Shown in pieces: positions 44,501 to 56,500 of a stretch of DNA of 64,000 nt. The notes beneath the pieces were generated by a model, which was not told the DNA's origin, did no database searches, and was given only the letters and a program-made list of their open reading frames with translations. The translations under genes and the position numbers were made by a program. Source of the stretch: Cheilinus undulatus (lineage: Eukaryota; Chordata; Actinopteri; Labriformes; Labridae). Location of the stretch: assembly GCF_018320785.1 (NCBI RefSeq), contig NC_054886.1:10477207-10541206 (forward strand). The letters run 5' to 3'. Positions within the stretch are counted from its first letter, which is position 1; each line of letters opens with the position of its first letter.

Positions 44501-47500
44501 GTCCAAGCCATTTTTACACAATGCTGAAATCAACTGAAATTTAGTTATACCTGTAATATGTCATGAATTTGCTAACAATGTCCTGCAAAGCCTCTATTAT
44601 TTATTTCAGTCAGACAATGGAGCAGAAAAGCAGCTGTAATACAACATAATTACCACCCTTTATCACAGAGGTGCTGATTTGTACAGGATTAGTATTACCT
44701 GTGGACCTCTGTGTCTGAAAAATGGTCAGTAATTTGCCCTGGACTTTTTACACAGCAAATTACAGACATGGTCGATTCACACAGCACAGACGTCCTGTGA
44801 GATTATTACAAATTAGCAGAGATCCAGAGGTAATACTGGTCTGTACTATATATGTGAATATATCATCGTTTGAAATTCATGTACGATTCAGGTTTAAAAA
44901 GTGTTATTGTGTTAAATAATCTTAATAATCTAAATATGATTTTTCCCAGCATTGAGGTGCCCTATTTAAAAGTGTCTTGCAGTTTTCTGGGTAAAATTCT
45001 AAGATGAACAGAGATGAAGAGTAGACAAGCATCTCCTTTGTTTTGAAGGGCACAGTTCCTTTTTTATCAGCGTAGTCTGACGTGTTTTTAGAGCGTGATT
45101 CTACAGCTGTTTGTGGTTAAAAATGGCCCTCTTTAACAAAAAGCCTAGTATTTGAAGGGATCCTTTATTTAATTCTGTAATCATATGATCTGATTGGATG
45201 CAGTTTCCTCAATACATCACAGCTGTAGCGTGTTGTTTCTGCAACTGTGGATGAAGCACTCTGTTCGAGCAACTCTGAAACTGTTTAGACTTTGCACATA
45301 AAAAGTGCCACAGGTTTAAAAATAACAAAAGAAAAAGGGATGCACGATATTAATTGTGGAATTTTCTAAGTCGACGGCATCTATAGGTAGATAATTCAAG
45401 GATTCCAGAGGCACAGATGGCCTTACGGCTCTGTGGCTCCTTCCCTGCATGTTGTTCCCCTCTCTCTCACACCTGTTTCTGACTATTTTCCCTGTTGTCC
45501 TCTTTAAATAAAGGCAGAAATGAAATAAATCTGTTAAATGTATATTAAAGGATTCTCAGAGATAGACCAGGATGGTCCTTGGCTTGGATCAGAGTATGCT
45601 TGACCCCAGAGATTGGTTCCACTAGGTCAATGTGAATCAAAGCGTACCATACTCTGGCATCGTGCCCAAGTCCACTTGGAGAGGTGGTCTCGAGCATCTT
45701 TCATATGTACTCGAGTATGGTGTAAGGGAGATGTGTGCTGGTCAGTGAATTAAGTTGATTCAAATCGGACTCATTTCATCCTCTGACCTACACCCTGGAT
45801 GTGGAGCTAGGAAGTCCATTGTTGTTGCTGTATAAAGATTATAAAAACATCCATAGTAGCAGGATGGACTCCATTGTCCACACACAGCATGAACAAATGC
45901 TGTCCTGAGTGGTTGTCTCATTGTCTTTCCTCTTCTTGGTGGATTTGCAAACCGATTAAGAGTGTACCACCACCTCTTGTATCATGGAGTAATGTTTCTG
46001 ATGTAACAGCAGACCAGCAGAGGAGAGAGGAGCAATTGTGGTCCGGCACAGTATGAAACAATTGTCCCTAATGTGAAAATGCCCATTCATACATAAAAAA
46101 AAGTTCAGTAAAATCTTTTTTATAAGGTCCCACTCAAAAAGAGCATTTGTTCCATGCTCAAACATGTTAAAGCCTCAAAGTCAGTTTTGTAATGTTTTGT
46201 AACACTCCCCTGGTCTTGGCTCAAGTGCTTATACACTATAAAGTTGCTAATGCACGTGTACAAGCACAGGGATGCAGCTTATACTACTGGCTACTCCTCC
46301 TGACGGTTATTCTGAACTACTGGACCTTGTTAGAGAGCAGTATTAGACCAAAAGGGGGTGAGGGTAATTTACCTTCATCTTGTGCAAGTGCGTCCTAAGG
46401 CATTAATCAAATGTAGTCCATGGGGTTTGTCCTGTGGTGAGAGTTTAAGTGTTTCTTGTTTACTTCAGCCATAAAAGTATATATCATATATATCTTTTTT
46501 TTGAGATATTGTTTTTTTTCTCATTTTTTTCATTTATTACATTTTTCCAGAGCTTTAAAGGTGTCTAAGGTACAAGATTTGTAAAATCAAGTAATGTGCT
46601 TATTAGGCCTGGGCAGTATGGCCTAAAAATCATATCATGGTATTTTTCTTGCCTTTGACAGTAACGGTTTTATATTGCGGTATTACAAAATTAAAAAGAG
46701 ACGATGCTTTTCAATCCAAATTCAAGTGTTATTAACCCCCTTCTCCCCTTAAGACAAACCTTTGATGGCATACTGATTTATGTCTAAGTATAGGAACACA
46801 GAAAAAAATGTTGTCTTTTAAGTCTTTCTAGGTTTACTTCTAACTGCACTCCAAGTTTCACATTTCAGGCTTACAGAGATGACAAACTGACTTTGTTGCG
46901 GGACAGCCGTCAAACTTTGAGAGGACAGAACATGTGTTTTTGCCTGCTAACCGTGCTTAGTTTCAACGGTAAGAGTGGGTGACATGCGGTTAGTTACCTG
47001 GCTACACGTAATACTAGAGCTAAACGTGCTAATGACTGGACTCAGCCTGAGCCGTCTGTCACAAATCACTCACTCCGCCAGCTGTGGGAGTGGATATGCC
47101 GGTGTTGCAGAAATCCATTTCGTGGCAAAAATTTTACCTGTGACGGTATTAATACTGGTTTACCACACCTCTAGTGCTTTCTAATTTTTATCTCCTGATC
47201 AGACTAATCATAAATATGAATTTTGTCAAAATCATTGAAACAGCTGTCGTCCTCAGTTAGGGGAAGTGAAGGCAGTCTCTTTGCTCTTCCGTTAGGTCAC
47301 CTTATATTACTGCTTTCTTCTTTTATAATGTGATGTCTGCTATCAAACGGCTTTCAGATGTGCTACAGCCACTGTCTGATGGTGGTATTGCATCAAAGCA
47401 GGTGCTGCTGAAGATTACAGGAGTTATTTCATTAAGTTGTGTGAAATTGTTTGATCTTTCATAGATTTGACATTCAAAAATCATTGCCCATCCCTAGAGT

Positions 47501-50500
47501 TATCCATAGACTTGCGTATATACCTGTATCTGCAAAAATGAGCTTGTAAATGTCTGTGTATCATTATGTCTGATATCATGCATCCCTAACTCTTTAAGCT
47601 GTGTGGTTGTCTTTGTAGTAGCATAAACCCTGGAGGAGTACTGCTGATCCTGTAGTGGTAGTGTGTAGAAGCTCCTGTGTTTGCTGATAGCTGCTCTCGG
47701 TTTGTTTGCCTAAGCTAACTGTCCTCCGTGTGTAGAAGTGATAAGTGCATGCGTTAAAGTTACTTTAGGTGAACAATAAGAGCATTTGCATGGAGCATCC
47801 TTGTGTTTCTGGTCTTATTTTGCAGTAGAGCTGGATAAGTTTATTGAAATGCCTGTATTTCAATGGATTCATGGATAGGACGACTTCTCTTCTTCTTTCT
47901 TCTTCTTTTCTAGGATGATCATTCTTCTGTCCTTTTATTTTTTCAGATTGCTTTCTTTCCTCTTCGCCTGTATCTCTCATTCAGTCTCCTCAAGGCAAGT
48001 GTATGGTTCTCTTACGCTGCTCGCCTGCTATCTCCCTCTCTCCTCTTCCTTTCTCTCTCTGTCTCTCGCTGGCCTGCTGCTGTACCGCTCTACTTCATCC
48101 CTCTTTTATTTCTGGTGCCCCTCTCCTGCTCGTGTGAGAGTCCAATGAAAATAGAATGAATCTGCAAAGAAAAACGACTTAACTAGCTCCAGCCCTAACC
48201 CCGGCTCGACTGCTCGCCACCCTCCCCACCTCCCGCCATGCTCTTCCATCTGTCTCCAACTTTGCTGACTGTCAGTTAGCCAGTTAGCACGTTAGCTCCT
48301 CCTCTTTTTAATGACATATGGCATTGGTAATTTTCTCCACCAACCCCCCAACGAACCTTGCTGCAACTTGAGATGCAACCTCTCGAGCATGCTCTAAAAA
48401 TAGCCGTCTTGACCGATTGACAAGTTTCATTGTTTGCTTTCTGAAGGTGCTGCAGGAAATGCTAACATGCACAGCAGCTAAACTATTAAGAGCAATGTTT
48501 CCAGCTATGTTTCTGTGGATGTGATTGATCAAATTGGCATTAGCAGATAATTATCTCCAGAATGTTTACTGAAGAATTAGCCTTGTAAAACCTGGCCTCT
48601 GCAGCTGCCAGCAATCTGATCCGTTTCTGTCTTTACCTCGTGCTGTCAAGCATTATTTAGGTCAGCGGCACTTGCTGTAGGTTCAAGATAATCCCAAGAT
48701 TGTCACTTTATTTTAAGAAAGCAGAGAAGTTCAAGTTCACATTGTGCGCACAAGAGCAGAAACCTAAAAATGGCTCTGGTTCCCTTGGGGACGGCCCTAC
48801 CTTCCTGCTGTCCTAATATCTCGGCTCCCTTCATAAGCCCAACTAGCAGCCGGGCCCCTCTGAGGACGAGTGGCACCGGAGATATCACCCACCACCCAGC
48901 AGCCGAGGCCTGCCATCGCCTGCGGCTGCACACCCACCCTCCACCCCACTGCCTGCTTATGGCTATGTAGGCTTTGTGCATGTCTCATCCATGCTGTAGC
49001 ATTAAACGTAGGTTTTCTTTCCTCATTCTTAGATTCCTTTGGTGCTGTGGTTTTTGATTGTATCTGAAGCTTGACTTAGTGAGCAGTTATTAGGATAGAT
49101 TTAGACCTGTTAGGTCATAGTACACGGTTGCACACATGCACTTTTTTCAGCAGCTGTTCTTCTGGGAATAAATCCCTCTATTCAGATCCTTTATTGATAA
49201 ATCAGAAAAAGCTTTATCAATATTTTAAACTGTGAAACGGGCTAACCAGTTGCAGGTACACCCATTATTATAAATCATTTTATTTGGCACAAAAATCAAT
49301 TTGAAAAAAAAATGAAAAAGTCAAAACTTACTTTTTACACTTATTTTTTTAAATGAAGGAACTTTATATCCCATAATTCACTGTTAATTATAGCACAATA
49401 TAGGATTAAACTAGGTCTGATTGTGATTATTTTGACTTATATTGCAAATTTGTTATGAATTGTTTTAAAGGAAATAAACATTTTTGTTATTCTCAATTTG
49501 ATGAAGACTAACATGTACAAAAACAAGAAAAGAGAGATTTTTGTAAACTTTTGTAGACAGTTGTTTGCAAAATTTGTTTATCATCCTGCAACAAAAAGCA
49601 TTAAAACTGATATTGTGACACACATCCTAGGTTAATGAAATATTGCACCATCTGTGATTTGAAAATTGCAACAGGCCATATTGCAATTTAATCCAATTTT
49701 CGATTAATTGCCCAGCTCTAAGTTATACTGGACAATGTTGTAATTTACAGTTATGATTATGATGTATTCCATTAATAGTATCATAAGTCTACTTGCTTGG
49801 TCATCAATGAAAATGCAGAGAATGATTGTTTTGAATAAAGTAGCATAAAGAATACAGAACCTGTGGTTTTTACAGTATTGCTTTCAAAATAAATTGTTTT
49901 CAAAAAAAATACTCTGAGACTAAAGTCACTAAACTTAAAAGCCTTTAAGCAGGCATTTTAGTAAGCCTTTACAGTACCACAGGATACTAAATTTCTAGAA
50001 GCTCTATATGTGATTATATAATTGAAGAGACTGGCATTGTTATTAGAATAAATGTGCAGCTCTATATCAAATGTTTAACACCAATGTATGTAAAGTAATG
50101 GAGTACCACAGGGCTCCATGTTGGATCCTCTGTTGTTTCAATATTTGCTTATTTTTAGTGATCAGAAATTGCAGAAAAAATCCTGAAAACTGGACTGAAA
50201 CCCTCACCCTTCTCCAACTCCTCTCTTTTTATCCAAATGTTAGCAATATTTTTGTCCAACTTCGAAATGTACTGTCATTATTTTTTCTTTCCACCAAACA
50301 ATAGAAAAGAATCAACTTAGATCGAATGATCAGTAAAAATTCATCACTTTCCTAAACCACATTTTCCTCTAACAAACGCTGATATGAACTTGTGTCTTCC
50401 ACAAGAGTGTGTACCTAGGGATGAGTACCAAAATCTGCTACCTAGTACCAAAATGTTCAATACTGACCAGGCTAAATAAAAGCATCGATTTCGGTGCTTC

Positions 50501-53500
50501 ATTTCTTACCTGTCGCCTTAACATGAAGAACATGCCCAGTCCAAATGAAAGGCACAAAACACATTGTGGAGTAAATATAATAGTCCATTTTCCTTTATTT
50601 ACTCTGTTAGCCAGTAGATGACTTGTAGCTAATTGCTTACCTACAGAAGTCTCAACTGTTTCCTTTTCTTATCACATCTCCTAATGCCTTCTTTGAACCA
50701 AAGGGTCAGAGTTGCCTTTGCAGTTTATGCTTTCTTTGTTTTTATGCACCAGTACCAGTTTAAAGCATCAGTTTAGCACCAAACAATTCTCAGCTCTACA
50801 TAAACCAGAGTTGCATGATCGTGTCGCTTCTGGTGAGTCTACCTTGGCTGTGACATCACAGGAAATAGCTATGGAGAAAGTCAGTAGCATTTTTACTTTG
50901 AGAACCACCCTGTTGAGCTCTATAGACTATATAGGTGATGACTGGCAGGACGTGGCTACACCCAGTGGAATTTGATCTCCTCCTGAGTCATCGGCCTCTC
51001 ATTGAACATATCTGACTTTGCTTATTTATCATGAGCAATAAATCAATTCTGGAATATTACACAGAAATGCCTTGTAAGTCTAGATGTAGCTCTATTTTAT
51101 GGATTTATTGCAGTGATTTAAATCCTTCATTTTAGTAGGATTAGTTTTCAACCAGTTTTCTACATCTGAAATAAATCAGGAAGATTTATCAACACTAAAT
51201 TTGCTCTGGTTAACCCTCCGAACCCAACTGAATCGCTGAAGATCCCGGATGGTAATACATGCTTAATGTACAACATCTCTGAAACCATGAGACAGATCTC
51301 TACGGGGTACATTGTGATCAGAAGCGTACCTTTTTGTTGATCTACAGAGGCGTCCTGATGTTTATAACCCTTCCAGATACTTTTTAATTCAGATGCAAAG
51401 TGTGTGTTTATTCAGAGCTTTCTGGTCTTCCAACTTTTGATTCACTCATCTGACGTCCTTGCAGCACACAAACTCTAATAGTCCAGGTTTTCCTGAAAAA
51501 TTAGATGTCCATAACTTGATTGTGCTTAAAAGGGTTGAGATCCTACAGGCATTTTTGCATAAAATACACAGTTGGACTAAAAATGGCAAAAACTGTCATG
51601 TGGTTCCAAGGGTTAACTGATAGCTGGCTTTTACTTAATCTTACTGCACCCAAAAGTGTCTACATGTGAGCATCAGAGTGTGACAGCATTGCTTGTTTAT
51701 ATATTTTGGCCTTTATTGAAATAGATTCATTGCAAATTCTCGTATCACACCGATGAATTCCTGATTAATTTCACAGACTAAACCCATAAAGTTGGGAGTT
51801 TTTCTGCCGTCCTCGAGGCCTCAGACATAATCACCCGGCCTCTGCAGAGAGCAGATTACATAAATCAGACGTTTAGGAGCGCTGAGGCCTGATCTGGCAG
51901 ATGGTACATGACTAGTGGCCAATTACAAGGCAAAGTTGTTGACATTTTTATCTTCACCATGTTCATACAGTTGCTGCTGAGTTATAACGGCCCCTCTGGA
52001 GGTTCTGATGAAGTAAATCTGTCTCCATCTGACATCCAGGGATTTATTCTCAGAACACTAACTGTTTTTGGAATTTGTTTACAAGCACAAAGCCTCCAAA
52101 TGACCACGACGCTGCTGCTGGAAAGTCCATTCATGTGGCCTAGTTTGAACAAGGCATTGTATTGTGGAGCTGGGGAGGTGGCCGTCCTGTGCAAGACAAA
52201 GTGGACTAGTCAGTTAGGCATCAGTGGAAAAATCTGTCTGTGCACAGCGTTGGAGCAAACGTGGTAGGGTTTGATTGAGGCAGGGTGGGTCCAAACCTGA
52301 AATAAATCGGCAATAGACAAGGGAAAATAAATGAGACACTAGTGGGCGAGCAGAGGTTGAGCTGGGCTGACGCAGCGGCTGAACGTTAAGGCTTTGGAAA
52401 TGACATGGGAGATCACTGGTGCTGAAAGGGATTATGGGAATACCTTTGGCCTCTAGGTTCGTTAGGGGCCCCCTTCAGTGTGGCTGGAAAACCGTTGGTG
52501 GTTAGATAACTAAATTAACTGACCAAGGACCGCAGAGAAACTGAACTCTTGGCCTAACTTTCACCTTTTTAGACTCACAAACAGAACGATTGATGCAACT
52601 CTTCTGATTTAGTTTGAGACATTTAGAGATTTATTACTTCATTTTCTGTGATCTGTAAGATTTCAGTTATTTAGAAACCTTGTGTTTCTTTTGCATTCAT
52701 CAGAGTTCACTTTTTGGCTCACGTTCAAACACTATTAGCCCAGTCAGGACAAGAAAATGCATTTCTAAGAGGACCACTTCACTGAAGTGTGGTCCTTCAA
52801 TCCTCCAGCAAAATCACAGACTTTTGTGAACCTTCAGCTGAGAAAACTGAAGTATTTTTCCTATTGGGGAGGATTTTCTTTCTTTTTAGGAGCATGGATC
52901 CCCATTTTTTAAGCAGATTGGTCTCGAGACTTGAGGTCAGGGCATATCCCATGGAGTAAAGAAAATTTTCCTCCAGACTGCCATGCTGCAAATGTGATTT
53001 TTAAACTCTATGCTAATGCTAACAAGCAGTAATGCCCTACGTCAAGTCTTGACTTTCAGCTGACGAAGTAAAACAACAATAACAGAGAAAACAGAATAGG
53101 ATTTGACTATTATGAAAGATCCCGCTCAGTAGCTTGACATATTCTTCACAGATATCTTTTTCTGGGGGAGAAAAAACAAAAAAGCATTAAGCGTTAACAT
53201 CCTTCAACACATAAATGCCTTGGAGGGTACGTACAGGCAGTTAGGATGCATTTTACATTGCATCTCTGTTTGCAATAAATGATTTTTGTGTGTTCTTTGA
53301 CAACCTTGTTTGTGTTTGTGTTCTGCAACATATGCATTGACTTTTATTTTGAAAGCATTCGTTTGTATAAGGTACAACAAAAAAATAGTAATTTTCCCAG
53401 AATATTCAGAGACAAGCTTCACACCGACAACAAAAAAGATGGGTATTACATATAAGCTATATAATCAAAGAACAGTTTGCACCAGTCAGTATGTTTACAT

Positions 53501-56500
53501 GCACATTTAAATCAAGCTTTGGTTGTAGCTCTATTAGGGTTTCAACTGGACTTCTATCCTTGTCCCAGTAGGGAGAGAACTGATGTATTGTCAGAAGCAT
53601 GCCTGACTTCACCACACTGGGTGGCGATATACCCCCTTTTCCTCTAGTTACTTCTAGACCTTCTTCCTGTTAACCTTTCTAACAAGGTCGCAAGCAGTCG
53701 ACTGGTTTATGCTGAATGGTGAAAACATGAATGAACTGTACAGCTCTGTACACTTCACATAAACTATATCCCCCAAGCTTATGGTGATATCTAAAGGCAC
53801 ATGATGATGCGACTCCAGCTATGCTATGCATTGATATTTACTGACTTCCGAGTCAGAACCTGGTGTGCAAACTCAACTATTTTTGTAAAGCACCAATTGA
53901 TAACTGAATTTATCTCACAACACTTTACAAAGAGGGCAGGTCTATACTATACTCTCTGATGTGGCCCATTATAAAAGACCAGTGTTAATCATCACGAGCA
54001 CAGCTCTAGCAGTATTTAACACCATTACAGTAGAGACAAAAACCTTACCCAGTATGGGACAGGAATGCCGAACAGACTCATGTTGAAAAGCTCTCTGCTG
54101 AAGCTGCACTGGGGTTGGACAGCACAAGGGGGTGGAAGAAAAGCAGGAAGAGGAGAGGGACAAGAGAGACAACAAAACAACAATGAAAGACAAATGTATT
54201 TCCATAATGGCCATAAACATATCTACCGTTTTGTAGGCAATGGTTGTAATGTAGATAATGATGGTGACAATTTGTGAAAAATAAGCTGTAATAGCCATGA
54301 CTGATAGAAAGAAAAGACAGTGATAATGAAATAGAACTATAGTTAATAGATATAGCAGTAAAGTTGTATTGCTCTTAGATTTAAATGATCTGTTCTAGTA
54401 ATGGTAATAGATGATAATTGTAAATGAAGCAGTTAGAGATGGACTACTACTTTATAATTCTGTGGCACATATCCTGTCAATAATGACATATTGTTCATGT
54501 CCAGAATAGACATGCTAATAAGGAAAGACTTAATCAGCTTGGTTGGGATTGGGTCCAAAAGACAGGTTGATGGTTTAGAAGAGGAGATCATTGATCTGAG
54601 TTCCTTAAGACTGGTCAGGGGAAAACAATCTAGGTGGGTATCTGTTTTTTAAAGCCAAGTCTGCTAGACCACAGGAAGGATGAAATAACATCCAGGCCTG
54701 ATAAGAAGCTGCTTATTTAGTTTGAGAGCATGCTTAAAAAGCTCAGAACATCTATTCTAGTTTGGGTTGAATCGAGATGAGAATCTGCTGGACTAAAACA
54801 ATTTTCAACCACATTATGTCAGCATGTTTGTCAAACTCGAGGGAGTTCAGACATGTTTACAGCCTTTTTAAAAAGCCAGTTTTAGTCCAACAATAATTTG
54901 ACAAAATTGACCCAACAACACTCAGTATCACTTCTGTCTGCTGTAGACTCAGACTAGTTTCTGAATCAAAACCTTTTAACCTAAATAAAGGGCTGTGAGT
55001 TTTAGATATTTCTTCAGTTATCACTTAAAAATACAGTTTACTCTAATGAGCACTTAAAAAGGAAACTGCTTCCAAGTGTATCACTGTTATACACTTGAAA
55101 AAAACCCTCTAGCCTATGATATTTAATTTCCTTTGCTGCTTCATTTCATCATTCTGATGCCTTCAGTTGCCATACTGACTTCTACGTGATGGCAACTTGG
55201 TAGAGTTGTTAAGAGCAGCATGCAGCAAGTAAAAATCCCATCCATTATACCAATCTGCCTTACATTTCCATGACGCAATGCACGACTGCTATGGCTGCAA
55301 CATTAAGACCTCGCTCCATAGGATAAGAAGTGCATGGGAGTTTAGTGTCTCTGATTTTTATGACCTCCCCTCCTTTTTCCTCTTCGCTGCCGGTCTTCTT
55401 GCATGGTGATGCAGACAAAAGAGTTGTCCTAGGCTCTGACAAGCCCTGTGAAGGCGTAGCAACATCCCTTCGCTTCCCCTCTCAACCTGGCTCGTTCAGT
55501 CCAGGTAACTATGGAAGTGAGGCAGGTCCGCCAGATGGGCAACCAGATTCACCGATAAAGACGTCCCCAGTTTCAGAGCGAATAAAGGCACTGGAGGCTC
55601 TCGCTGCCAAAAAGAAAGAGCCTGATTTTAGAAGTGATGGGGGTTACTCGCACTACAGAGACCGCCACCATGAGAAATCAGAAAAATCTCCCACTGAGAC
55701 TGCAAAATCTGAAGTTCCAAAATTACCTACCGAGACGCCAAAATCTCCCACTGAGACGCCAAAATCTCCCACTGAGAAATCTACGCCAGTTGTCCAGAAA
55801 ACAGGAAGCTCCTCTTCCGATCTGGAGTCCCCTGAGTCTCCCTTTGAAGTTCTTGGAGATCCGAGACAAGTCAATGAATTTGAAGAAACGGAAGAGTGGA
55901 TGAAGGCGCATTTACCCCCAGTGCCAGACTTGGATGCTGTAGGAACAATGACTTCTGATAGCCCCACATCCAAGGAAGAGAAAGTGGCTGACATTGTGAT
56001 TCCTGAACCACCTTCTGCCTTTGCCGGTGTCCCTGATGCTTTCAAGGATTCTCCAGCTGAAGCTCCTAAACTAAAGGATGACATAGTTGATGCCCAGAAG
56101 CAGACAAGTGTTGAGGAAGAGTCTGAGTTTGACCTTAGCTACTTGCCAACTGCTTACATGTGGGATCAGCAGGAAAAATCAGGCATCCAGGGTCCATCTA
56201 ATGCAAATTCTGTGCTTTCTGAGTCACCTGCACCTCCTGCTGGCTTTGGCTCTTCTAGTCCGCCTTCCTCCCCTCCTGTTGCAGCAGACTCCAAGGAAAA
56301 GTCTTCGGACGACAAGAAGCTCACTTTGACCGGTGATCTTGAGCCACCTGAGGCAAGTGAAGCAGACAGTTCAGGAGAGTCAGACGATACGGTCATTGAA
56401 GATGGCGCCGCTGCTCCTGCAACCACCTCCCCTCCAGCGTCCGATCCAGCCACATCACAGGAGCCTGCTGCTGCACTGGCATCTGCAACTCCAGCTGAGG

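Larger units (their letters stand above)
29507..47946 (+). other. rtn3: rtn3 intron 1 (18.4 kb)
   Basis: This long, repeat-laden first intron holds a Tc1-like relic, the inverted-repeat array, several hAT MITEs and tandem duplications, listed separately. The stretches 30320-32380, 37500-38880, 40460-41770 and 44490-46600 gave no supportable gene. The large open frames at 34626-35213 are repeat-derived. Confidence 0.75.

Noticed and set aside
47995..48002. Canonical GT at 47999-48000 as donor of rtn3 exon 2
   Set aside because: It would make the exon 52 nt and shift the frame into exon 3. AAG|GCAAGT fits the GC-donor consensus and keeps the frame.
51908..52267. 119-codon plus-strand open frame in rtn3 intron 2
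   Set aside because: No recognisable family, no matching splice phases with rtn3, and ordinary intronic composition.
53969..54298. 109-codon hydrophobic minus-strand frame resembling a membrane protein
   Set aside because: The hydrophobicity follows from AT-rich, CT-rich DNA. There is no conserved motif and no splice context.
55330..55414. ATG at 55330 as the start of a separate 872-codon intronless gene
   Set aside because: The first 28 codons are the pyrimidine tract and acceptor of rtn3 exon 3. Phase and resemblance to the human exon start favour splicing at 55414/55415.
55480..55504. TTCAG|T at about 55500 as an alternative exon 3 acceptor
   Set aside because: It gives phase 2, incompatible with the phase-1 donors of exons 1 and 2, and its pyrimidine tract is weaker.
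55653..56084. 143-codon antisense frame over rtn3 exon 3
   Set aside because: It is a mirror of the Ser/Pro/Glu-rich coding sequence with no start context or family.
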